Assembly (NCBI GenBank): GCA_001626765.1
Contig: LUOO01000007.1
Coordinates: forward strand, 1-64,000
From: Maritimibacter sp. REDSEA-S28_B5
GTDB taxonomy: Bacteria > Pseudomonadota > Alphaproteobacteria > Rhodobacterales > Rhodobacteraceae
Direction of reading: 5' to 3'
Length of the DNA: 64,000 nucleotides
The position numbers were made by a program, and so were the translations under genes. Of this stretch, positions 34,760 to 41,638 are shown in pieces. The notes under the pieces are model-generated. The model saw only the letters and a program-made list of their open reading frames with translations. It ran no database searches and had not been told where the DNA came from. The first letter of the stretch is position 1, and every line of letters begins with the position of its first letter.

Positions 34760-35521
34760 ATGCGCATCGTAACCGCCGTCATCACAGCCCTCACCGCCAC
34801 CCCCGTTTGGGCCGGCGCCGACCCAGCAATCGTTGCGGCGCTTCGCGATGGCTCGCGGACCGAATGCCGGGGCTGCGACCTTGCCTACGCGAATTTCAAG
34901 AAGGCCGACCTGTCGGGCGTCGATCTGACCGGCGCCGACCTGACCGGCGCACGGTTTCATCGGGCGATCCTGAACGGCACGATCTTTGTCGATGTCACCG
35001 CGGTCGACGCGAATTTCAATGTCGCGGAACTGCGCCAGGCCGATTTCACCGGGGCCGACCTGTCCGCTGCATTGTTCTACGAGGCACAACTGTCCGCGGC
35101 GAACTTCGCCGGGGCCAACCTCAACGGGGCGCGGATGCAGCACAGCCGAATGACCAGCGCGGTGCTGGCAGGGGCGCGGATCGACAACGCCCATCTGACA
35201 GCGGCACGGGTGAACAACGCGGACCTGTCCGGCGCCACGTTTCACAACACGGGCATGAGCGAGGCGAGCTTTGGCCGGTCGAGCTTTGCCGGGGTCACCA
35301 TGTCCTATGTCTCGATGGTGAAAAGCGACGCGGTCAAGGCGGACTTCGAGGGTGCGACGATCGAATACACCGACTTCTGGGGCACCGACCTGCGCGACAC
35401 CAACTTCACCGGGGCGCAGATCAGCGAGAGCCGGTTCTCGCGCGCAAATATGCGGGGCGCGGTGATGGAGGGGGCCCGCGTCACGCGCACCTTCAATGCG
35501 GACGGCACCTACAGCGAATAG
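34760..35521 (+). CDS. Secreted pentapeptide-repeat protein
   Basis: A 253-residue protein: signal peptide (cleavage near VWA|GA, residue 18), a CRGC pair (Cys36, Cys39), then about 35 tandem pentapeptide repeats of the A(D/N)LXX type up to residue 245, predicting a right-handed quadrilateral beta-helix. No gyrase-inhibitor feature seen; export to the periplasm argues for a structural or binding role. A strong AGGAGGAG site precedes the ATG. The gene lies alone between the SNase-like operon (divergent) and the periplasmic hypothetical gene (convergent). Confidence 0.8.
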   Translation: MRIVTAVITALTATPVWAGADPAIVAALRDGSRTECRGCDLAYANFKKADLSGVDLTGADLTGARFHRAILNGTIFVDVTAVDANFNVAELRQADFTGADLSAALFYEAQLSAANFAGANLNGARMQHSRMTSAVLAGARIDNAHLTAARVNNADLSGATFHNTGMSEASFGRSSFAGVTMSYVSMVKSDAVKADFEGATIEYTDFWGTDLRDTNFTGAQISESRFSRANMRGAVMEGARVTRTFNADGTYSE

Positions 35522-35523
35522 GG

Positions 35524-36297
35524 TCATCGCGTCGCCCTCACGGGCGGCGGCGTCGGTTCGTAGGGTGCGCGCACCATTTCGAGGCGCGAGAAACTTTCGA
35601 AATAGGTGGAATTGAGTTCGCGGGTTTCCGGGTTCACCGCCTGTTGCCCGGCCTTGCGCAGATAGCGCGCATCAAGGCGCAGGTGGGTGTCGCCCTCGGG
35701 TGAGACCCCCGTGCAGACCCGTTTGGTAAAGACGTTGCCGATCATCATCTCGCCTTCCGCAAGCGGCATGTCCTCGCAGGCGAGGGTCCAGTCACCGTAG
35801 CGGGCCTCCAGATTGCGCATGAGCGTCACGGCGCGGCGACGTTCGCGGGCGGGGATGCGGGGGTCGGTCAGGATACGGATACCCTCGATGATGCCGTCTT
35901 CGCTGACGAGCACCGAGACCATGACCTTGTGGGAAAACACCGTCGTCCCGTCTTGCAGTACGGCGTATTCGGACTCCATCGCGCGGGCGACGTAGTCCAG
36001 TTCGTCGTCGTAGGAAAAATGGACTTCACGCAAGCCCGATGCTTCGGGCGGGCAGGACATGAAGTCGGTAGGTTCGCTCAAGGGCAGCGAATAGGGGCCG
36101 CCGTTCGTGCCGCAGGCCAGTTCGTTCACATCCACGGCAGGGATGATCGACACCGGCGCGCCCAGTTGCGCATCCCAGATGTCGAAGGGTGCTTCGAGCG
36201 CGGACCGGTCCCGGTCCTGCGCCATGGCGCCCCCGCTGGCCAGAACGCCCCCGGCGGCAAGCGCCGCGAGGAGCATGGGTGTGATCGCGGTCCGCAT
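35524..36297 (-). CDS. Secreted protein of unknown function, downstream of cytochrome c
   Basis: A 257-residue protein with a signal peptide (cleavage near AMA|QD, residue 26). The mature part has five Cys and no motif I recognise. A VMVSVLVSEDGIIEGIRIL stretch is reminiscent of TonB C-terminal-like or energy-transducing periplasmic folds, but that is weak. It follows the cytochrome gene by 3 nt and so probably belongs to the PQQ dehydrogenase operon. Its 3' end is next to the convergent pentapeptide gene. Confidence 0.6.
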   Translation of the reverse strand: MRTAITPMLLAALAAGGVLASGGAMAQDRDRSALEAPFDIWDAQLGAPVSIIPAVDVNELACGTNGGPYSLPLSEPTDFMSCPPEASGLREVHFSYDDELDYVARAMESEYAVLQDGTTVFSHKVMVSVLVSEDGIIEGIRILTDPRIPARERRRAVTLMRNLEARYGDWTLACEDMPLAEGEMMIGNVFTKRVCTGVSPEGDTHLRLDARYLRKAGQQAVNPETRELNSTYFESFSRLEMVRAPYEPTPPPVRATR

Positions 36298-36300
36298 GGC

Positions 36301-36822
36301 TTACCTGTTGGCCAGCGGCGCGCAGTTGCGGTGACCCGGCTCAAAGAATTTTTCGCATTGCTCGAGCGTGGTTTCACCAGCGCCGATCACGTCGGTGAGC
36401 ATATAGGCCACGAGGTTGTCGATATCGTCGTCACGAATGGATTTCCCGCGCGACGGCGCATCGCCCTCCTCGAAGTCGTCGAGCGTCATGTCGTAGCACC
36501 GGCCATCCGAATAGGCATTGCGGTCGTGATACGGCATTTCGGTGTAAGGCCGACCGCAGGCAATGACTTCGTGCAGCAGCTCGGCATCATCGGGAAACTC
36601 GCGCAGGTTCGGCGCGATCCCGACCGAACGCGGGTTGCGGCCCATGCCGTTGCCGTCCCAGCCGTGGCACTGAACGCAGACGCCGATGCGCTCGAACACC
36701 TCCTTGCCGCGCGCGATGTCGTAGTCTTCAGGGTTGAACGTGGCGTCCTGCGCCATGAGCGGTGCGGTGAGAAGCGCGAGGCCGAGGCTGGCCGCGGCGG
36801 TGAGGGTGGTTCGTGCCTTCAT
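36301..36822 (-). CDS. Periplasmic c-type cytochrome, likely electron acceptor of the PQQ dehydrogenase
   Basis: A 173-residue protein with a signal peptide (cleavage near LMA|QD, residue 24), one haem motif CVQCH (Cys49, Cys52, His53) and a candidate axial Met in YTEMPYHD (Met96). Size and position directly downstream of the quinoprotein gene fit the cytochrome cL/c550 that accepts electrons from PQQ alcohol dehydrogenases. The ATG at 36822 gives the signal peptide; in-frame codons upstream give unrelated sequence. A strong hairpin separates it from the dehydrogenase gene. Confidence 0.82.
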   Translation of the reverse strand: MKARTTLTAAASLGLALLTAPLMAQDATFNPEDYDIARGKEVFERIGVCVQCHGWDGNGMGRNPRSVGIAPNLREFPDDAELLHEVIACGRPYTEMPYHDRNAYSDGRCYDMTLDDFEEGDAPSRGKSIRDDDIDNLVAYMLTDVIGAGETTLEQCEKFFEPGHRNCAPLANR

Positions 36823-36878
36823 CAGGAGTGACTTTCCGATCGTCTTGTCGTTTGCGCGTTTCGTAGGGGTAGAGACGA

Positions 36879-36907
36879 TTTCCGGCCGCGTTGACTGCGG
36901 CCGGAAA
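36879..36907 (-). other. Intercistronic stem-loop between PQQ dehydrogenase and cytochrome genes
   Basis: A perfect 11-bp inverted repeat TTTCCGGCCGC / GCGGCCGGAAA with a 7-nt loop. There is no following T-run on the minus strand, so it is more likely an mRNA-stabilising or partial attenuating structure than a full terminator. It would allow more dehydrogenase than cytochrome to be made. Confidence 0.55.
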
Positions 36908-36925
36908 CCAGTTGGGGGTCTCGGA

Positions 36926-38671
36926 TCAGAGCGAGAAGACGTAGAGCATGTTGGCGCCCTGCGTCTGTTCGATGTCTGGATGGCCAAAGGAGCCAGTGCC
37001 GAGGGGACCTGAAACAATGGCGACATACTGCTTGCCGTCGACCGCGTAGGTCATCGCCGGTGCCTTGAAGGACCCACCCAGGTTGGTGGACCAGACCTGT
37101 TCCAGCGTTTCGGCATCGTAGGCGCCGAAGGTGCCGTCCAGCTCGCCGACCCAGACCAGATCACCCGAGAGCAGGACGCCGGCATAACCGGGATACTCGC
37201 GCATCTCTTTCTTGACGACCTGACCTGTGGCGACGTCGAGTTGAACGATCGAGCCGTCGATTTCGCCGGAATCAGCATTGGAGCCGCCGGTGAAGATTGC
37301 GCCCTGCATCACGTCTTCGGGCGCGACGGGAACAGTCGACAACTCCGAGCAGCCTTCGATCGAATGGCCATAGGCCATGCCGGTCGCGGGGTTATAGGCG
37401 GTCGGCCAGAAGTTGATGCCACCTTGAAGGTGTGGACAGTTTTCGACGGGCCCTCCGTCACGACGCAGCACGACGTCTTGCGCATAGGCCTGGAGCGTTG
37501 CGTTCGGGTCGTAATTCAGCGGCTTTCCTGTCTTGGGATCGACGCCGTCGGTCCAGTTGAGCCTCTCGACATACTGGCCGGCGTTGATGAAGGACCCGTT
37601 GGTGCGATCGAGGTTGTAGAAGAACCCGTTTCGACCGAAGTGCCCCACGACCTTGCGCATTTCGCCGTCGATTTCCTTGTCGATCAGCAGGTGAATGCCG
37701 ACTTCGTCATAATCGAAGTAGTCGCCGGGCGTATACTGGAAGTGCCATTTCAATTCGCCGGTATCGGCGTCGAGCGCAATGGCGGAGTTGGAATAGAGGT
37801 TATCGCCCGGGCGATACTCCGGGTCGAACATCGGCACGGGGTTGCCCGTACCATAGATCAATGTGTTCGATTCCGGGTCGTAGGATCCGGTCACCCAGGC
37901 AGCGGCCCCGCCGGTCTTCCAGCAATCGGGATTGCCCGTTTCTTCGCACAGCCAGGTCTCCGAGCCGGGCTGACCCGGTTCCGGCACGGTGTAGAAGCGC
38001 CAGACTTCCTCACCTGTCGCCGCGTCGAGGGCGGCGATCCAGCCCCGTGTGGCCCAGTCGCCATAGGACTGGCCGACAATGACCTTGTCCCCAACGGCAA
38101 GTGGCGCACCCGTAAAGCCTTCGCCCGGCTGATCGGCGGTCTGCTGTTCCCACACGATGTCGCCCGAGGCATCGTCGCAGGCCACCACACGGCCGTCAGG
38201 AAGATTGGATATGACAACATCGCCCGACAGCGCCACGCCCCGGTTGGCGAGCAGGATCCCGAGGGAGGGGTCCTTGTCGATCGCGGTATCGCAGATCCAC
38301 TCGATCTGGCCCCGGGTGCCCGTCGAAACGTCGATCTTGTACGTGGTGCCCCAGGGGTCGGTGACATACATCTTGCCGTCCTTGACGAGCGGCGTCGTTT
38401 CCATCGCGCCTGCGCCGAAGGCCGACGGTTCGGTTCCGCCCAGCGGTACGGCGAAGGCCAGTTTCAGGCCGGAGGCGTTTTCCGGCGTGATCTCGTCCAG
38501 CGGCGAATAGCGGTGGCTGTCATAGGTGCGGTGGACCGTGAGCCAGTTGGCGGCTTCGGCATCGGTCCCGGCATTGACAAGGCGTTCCGGCGTGGCTGGG
38601 TCGGCCCAGAGGGCAGTAGACAGCAATCCCGTAGCGGCGAGCGCCGCCACGGATGTGGACAATGTGCGCAT
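36926..38671 (-). CDS. PQQ-dependent alcohol dehydrogenase with lanthanide-type DYD motif
   Basis: A 581-residue periplasmic quinoprotein: signal peptide (cleavage near WA|DP, residue 23) and an eight-bladed propeller with GTGNP, FGRNGFFYNLDRTNG and related motifs. Catalytic Asp320 is followed by Tyr321-Asp322, the extra Asp that marks lanthanide-dependent (XoxF/PedH-type) enzymes. Asn277 and Arg347 are in place. Two departures: the usual metal-binding Glu (GGE-x-GVRG) is Asp205 in YGDWATRG, and the vicinal Cys pair before NRGVA is missing (ILLANRGVA). Oxidises an alcohol and passes electrons to cytochrome c. Substrate unknown. A LysR gene lies just upstream. Confidence 0.88.
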   Translation of the reverse strand: MRTLSTSVAALAATGLLSTALWADPATPERLVNAGTDAEAANWLTVHRTYDSHRYSPLDEITPENASGLKLAFAVPLGGTEPSAFGAGAMETTPLVKDGKMYVTDPWGTTYKIDVSTGTRGQIEWICDTAIDKDPSLGILLANRGVALSGDVVISNLPDGRVVACDDASGDIVWEQQTADQPGEGFTGAPLAVGDKVIVGQSYGDWATRGWIAALDAATGEEVWRFYTVPEPGQPGSETWLCEETGNPDCWKTGGAAAWVTGSYDPESNTLIYGTGNPVPMFDPEYRPGDNLYSNSAIALDADTGELKWHFQYTPGDYFDYDEVGIHLLIDKEIDGEMRKVVGHFGRNGFFYNLDRTNGSFINAGQYVERLNWTDGVDPKTGKPLNYDPNATLQAYAQDVVLRRDGGPVENCPHLQGGINFWPTAYNPATGMAYGHSIEGCSELSTVPVAPEDVMQGAIFTGGSNADSGEIDGSIVQLDVATGQVVKKEMREYPGYAGVLLSGDLVWVGELDGTFGAYDAETLEQVWSTNLGGSFKAPAMTYAVDGKQYVAIVSGPLGTGSFGHPDIEQTQGANMLYVFSL

Positions 38672-38751
38672 GTTATTCCTCCCTGCGTCAGCGTCCCCGT
38701 CGGGCGGGGTACGACTAAGGTCATAGGAACGCGGGGACGTATCCGATGGGT

Positions 38752-38766
38752 CTATGTATCAGATAG
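38752..38766. promoter_or_regulatory. LysR-type T-N11-A box upstream of the PQQ dehydrogenase
   Basis: CTATGTATCAGATAG is a T-N11-A dyad with CTAT/ATAG arms, 81 nt upstream of the dehydrogenase start, the usual distance for LysR activation. The flanking LysR gene ends 52 nt further on. Not tested for occurrence elsewhere. Confidence 0.4.
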
Positions 38767-38817
38767 AAAAACCTTATGCCGCGCCGCGACAGGGCCGCCG
38801 CGCAAGGCGGCAGGGCG

Positions 38818-39816
38818 TCACTCAGCCGCCGCCAGATGGTCGATCCGGGGCATGGGCAGGATCTGATCCACGAACTGCGCGTCGGAATAGGTGGCGCGGA
38901 TGTATTCCGAGATCTTGGTGGCATACATGGCAAAGGGCCTGAGGCTCATCAGATGCTTGGGCATCACAAAGACCACTTCGCGAATATGCTCGCCGATGTC
39001 GAAGATCTTGATCCGCTCGCGCACCTGTTCGGGCAGGTTGGGCAGGAGCGAGATCGGCGTGTGACAGGTGGCAAGACCCGCCGCCACCACATCGACGGCT
39101 GCCTGGTGCGTAACGCAGCCGAAATAGGGCGCGGCGAAGGGCAGTTGCGAGCGATACCAGTTGTCCGAGCGTTCGCGCCACGGGATCGGCGGCGTCACGT
39201 CGACGTAGCGCGACAGCGCCTCGGCGCCCGGTTCGACATCGAGCCGGTCGAGCGCCAGCGCGATCAGCTCGTCCGGGACATCGGCGGGCACGGCCCAGAC
39301 GATGCGGTCCTTGAACAGGAACTCGATGTGAAACGACGCGCGCTGGTCCTCGATGCTTGCCGCCGAGACGACGCCGCAGTTGAACTTGTGCGCGTTGATG
39401 TTTTCGACGACCTCCGCCGAGGTCAGGCCCCAGTCGAAATCGAAGCGCGCGAACTGGTCGAGCTCGAGCGCGGTCTGCGCCGCCACCTCGGTAAAGCGGC
39501 CACGGAGCGAGGGCGTCGTGCCGAAGTGAAGAGTCAGACGTTTCTCGTCAAAGAGGATGCGGTGCTGTTGTTCGGCGTTCTCGAACTCGGTCAGGATACG
39601 GTTGCTGGCCTTGTACCAGTATTCTCCAGCCGCCGTCAGGCGCAGGCTTTCGCCCCGCCCGCGATGGATGAGCTGCACACCCAGCAATTCTTCCATCTTG
39701 GCGAGTTGCTGCGAGATCGTCGGCTGGGACAGCCCGAGCACACGTTTGGCTTGGCTGATGGAGCCAGCGACCACGATTGCGTGGAAGACCTCCATTTGCT
39801 TGACCGTAAGACGCAT
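38818..39816 (-). CDS. LysR-family transcriptional regulator
   Basis: A 332-residue regulator: N-terminal winged helix (about 1-60: LTVKQMEVFHAIVVAGSISQAKRVLGLSQPTISQQLAKME) and C-terminal periplasmic-binding-like effector domain. I use ATG 39816, which gives the standard LysR N-terminus; an ATG 24 codons earlier has no ribosome site. It lies between the PQQ dehydrogenase (same strand, downstream) and urtA (divergent), so it could control either. The T-N11-A box in front of the dehydrogenase favours that target. Confidence 0.85.
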   Translation of the reverse strand: MRLTVKQMEVFHAIVVAGSISQAKRVLGLSQPTISQQLAKMEELLGVQLIHRGRGESLRLTAAGEYWYKASNRILTEFENAEQQHRILFDEKRLTLHFGTTPSLRGRFTEVAAQTALELDQFARFDFDWGLTSAEVVENINAHKFNCGVVSAASIEDQRASFHIEFLFKDRIVWAVPADVPDELIALALDRLDVEPGAEALSRYVDVTPPIPWRERSDNWYRSQLPFAAPYFGCVTHQAAVDVVAAGLATCHTPISLLPNLPEQVRERIKIFDIGEHIREVVFVMPKHLMSLRPFAMYATKISEYIRATYSDAQFVDQILPMPRIDHLAAAE

Positions 39817-40288
39817 CGGATTTCCATTCAGTTTCTTGAATAGGTTGGGAAACTCGTATTCTGCATACGACAACTGTATCTCTTGCATTTATAAAGGCAA
39901 TGCCGCGTGCACATGAATCTGCGACCTTCGGCGGATTAAATCAGTCACTCGTGAGTCGAAGTGAGACGCTTTCCGTCTATGATACGTCGCTTTCTGCCTA
40001 GTGTTCGCACAAATTTGCGCCAAATGCGGCAAGTTGCGCCTAATTATTAAACAAGCCCCGGAATGTAACGTTCAGATAACCGGGGTGAATTGCCCAGCCA
40101 CCGCACTGCGACACACCTTACCCCTGCCCTTAGGGACGCGACACGGATCGCAAGGGTGTGCGGCAGCCGGACCAGATGCAGAACGGCCAGCCGCCGCACG
40201 GATGCAACAACAACTGTTGCGGGGACGGATGTGGTGGCCTTTGCCCTTTTCGGCAAGGTCCAGGGACGCCCCGCCTGGGAGAGATTAC
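39817..40288. promoter_or_regulatory. 472-nt regulatory region between lysR and urtA
   Basis: No gene is seen here. Near the middle are a direct repeat TTGCGCC (40015-40021 and 40034-40040, 19 nt apart), the palindrome GCAAGTTGC (40029-40037) and an inverted repeat CCCCGG / CCGGGG separated by 18 nt (40056-40085). These are candidate operators for LysR or a nitrogen regulator. I did not find a convincing sigma-54 promoter. The last 130 nt hold three hairpins listed separately. Confidence 0.5.
40158..40261 (+). ncRNA. Structured 5' leader of urtA (three consecutive hairpins)
   Basis: Hairpin 1 pairs GTGCGGC with GCCGCAC (40158-40164, 40193-40199). Hairpin 2 is GCAACA-acaac-TGTTGC (40204-40220). 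Hairpin 3 pairs GGCCTTTGCC with GGCAAGGTCC (40236-40261) with one mismatch. It ends 20 nt before the urtA RBS (GGGAGAG). It does not match the guanidine riboswitch patterns I know. May be a cis-regulatory RNA; could also be chance in GC-rich DNA. Confidence 0.35.
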
Positions 40289-41572
40289 ATGAAATTCGTA
40301 AGAACGCTTCTCGCCGGGACAGTCGCCGCTGCCGCGATGACTTCGGCCGCCGCGGCGCAGGACTGCCCGATCAAGGTCGGCGTGCTGCACTCGCTGTCGG
40401 GCACCATGGCGATTTCGGAAACCACGCTGAAAGACACGATGGAAATGCTCGTCGCCGCGCAGAACGAGAAAGGCGGTCTTCTGGGCTGCGATCTCGAAGC
40501 TGTCGTCGTGGACCCGGCGTCGGACTGGCCGCTGTTCGCTGAAAAGGCGCGTGAGCTTCTGACCGTGCACGAGGTCGACGTGATCTTCGGCAACTGGACG
40601 TCCGTGTCGCGCAAATCGGTGTTGCCGGTGATCGAGGAACTCAACGGCCTGCTGTTCTACCCGGTGCAATACGAAGGCGAGGAATCGTCGAAGAACGTGT
40701 TCTACACTGGCGCCGCCCCGAACCAGCAGGCGATCCCGGCCACCGACTACTTCCTCGAAGAGCTTGGCGTCGAGAAATTCGCGCTGCTCGGCACCGACTA
40801 CGTCTATCCGCGCACCACGAACAACATTCTCGAGAGCTACCTGAAGGACAAGGGGATCGCGCAAGAGGACATCTTCGTGAACTACACGCCCTTCGGTCAT
40901 TCCGACTGGTCCAAGATCGTCGCTGACGTCGTGGCGCTGGGCGCGGACGGCAAGAAGGTCGGCGTCATCTCGACCATCAACGGCGACGCGAACATCGGTT
41001 TCTACAAGGAGCTTGCCGCTGCCGGTATCTCGGCCGACGACATTCCGGTCGTGGCCTTCTCGGTCGGTGAAGAGGAACTCGCCGGTCTCGACACCTCGAA
41101 CCTTGTCGGCCACCTTGCCGCCTGGAACTACTTCATGTCCGCTGACACCGAAGCCAATGCCGAGTTCATCGCCGCCTGGCACGAGTTCATCGGTGACGAG
41201 GCCCGCGTGACCAACGACCCGATGGAAGCCCACTACATCGGCTTCAACATGTGGGTGAACGCGGCCACCGCTGCCGGGACCACTGACGTTGACGCCGTGC
41301 GCGAGGCCATGTGGGGGCAGGAGTTCCCCAACCTCACCGGCGGCACTGCCGTGATGGGCGTGAACCACCACCTGTCGAAGCCCGTCCTGATCGGGGAAAT
41401 CCTTGCCGATGGTCAGTTCGACATCATCTCGGAAACCGATCCGGTGCCGGGCGATGCCTGGACCGACTACCTCCCGGAATCGGCGGTGCTCGAGTCGGAT
41501 TGGAAAGACCTCCAGTGCGGCATGTACAACACCGAGACGCAGACCTGCGTTCAGCTCACGTCGAACTACTAA
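40289..41572 (+). CDS. urtA: Urea ABC transporter substrate-binding protein UrtA
   Basis: A 427-residue binding protein with a signal peptide (cleavage near AAA|QD, residue 23). The UrtA/FmdD/AmiC-like pattern is clear: CPIKVGVLHSLSGTMAISE, IFGNWTSVSRKSVLPV, LLFYPVQYEGEESS. It captures urea (or short amides) in the periplasm. The ATG at 40289 follows GGGAGAG; the frame is open upstream but lacks coding character. First gene of urtABCDE, which is usually induced by nitrogen limitation. No urease genes are in the window. Confidence 0.93.
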   Translation: MKFVRTLLAGTVAAAAMTSAAAAQDCPIKVGVLHSLSGTMAISETTLKDTMEMLVAAQNEKGGLLGCDLEAVVVDPASDWPLFAEKARELLTVHEVDVIFGNWTSVSRKSVLPVIEELNGLLFYPVQYEGEESSKNVFYTGAAPNQQAIPATDYFLEELGVEKFALLGTDYVYPRTTNNILESYLKDKGIAQEDIFVNYTPFGHSDWSKIVADVVALGADGKKVGVISTINGDANIGFYKELAAAGISADDIPVVAFSVGEEELAGLDTSNLVGHLAAWNYFMSADTEANAEFIAAWHEFIGDEARVTNDPMEAHYIGFNMWVNAATAAGTTDVDAVREAMWGQEFPNLTGGTAVMGVNHHLSKPVLIGEILADGQFDIISETDPVPGDAWTDYLPESAVLESDWKDLQCGMYNTETQTCVQLTSNY

Positions 41573-41586
41573 GAACAAGAAAAACC

Positions 41587-41617
41587 GGGCGGCGGGGTCA
41601 ACCTGCCGCCCTTCTTT
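41587..41617 (+). terminator. Hairpin after urtA (partial terminator/attenuator)
   Basis: GGGCGGC / GCCGCCC (41587-41593, 41605-41611) with an 11-nt loop, followed by TTCTTT. It lies between urtA and urtB and probably lowers expression of the membrane and ATPase genes relative to the binding protein. Confidence 0.6.
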
Positions 41618-41638
41618 GACTACATCGGGGTGGGGCTG

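Noticed and set aside
40158-40261. Guanidine (ykkC/mini-ykkC) riboswitch before urtA
   Set aside because: The hairpin loops do not show the ACGR loops or conserved core of those classes as I know them.
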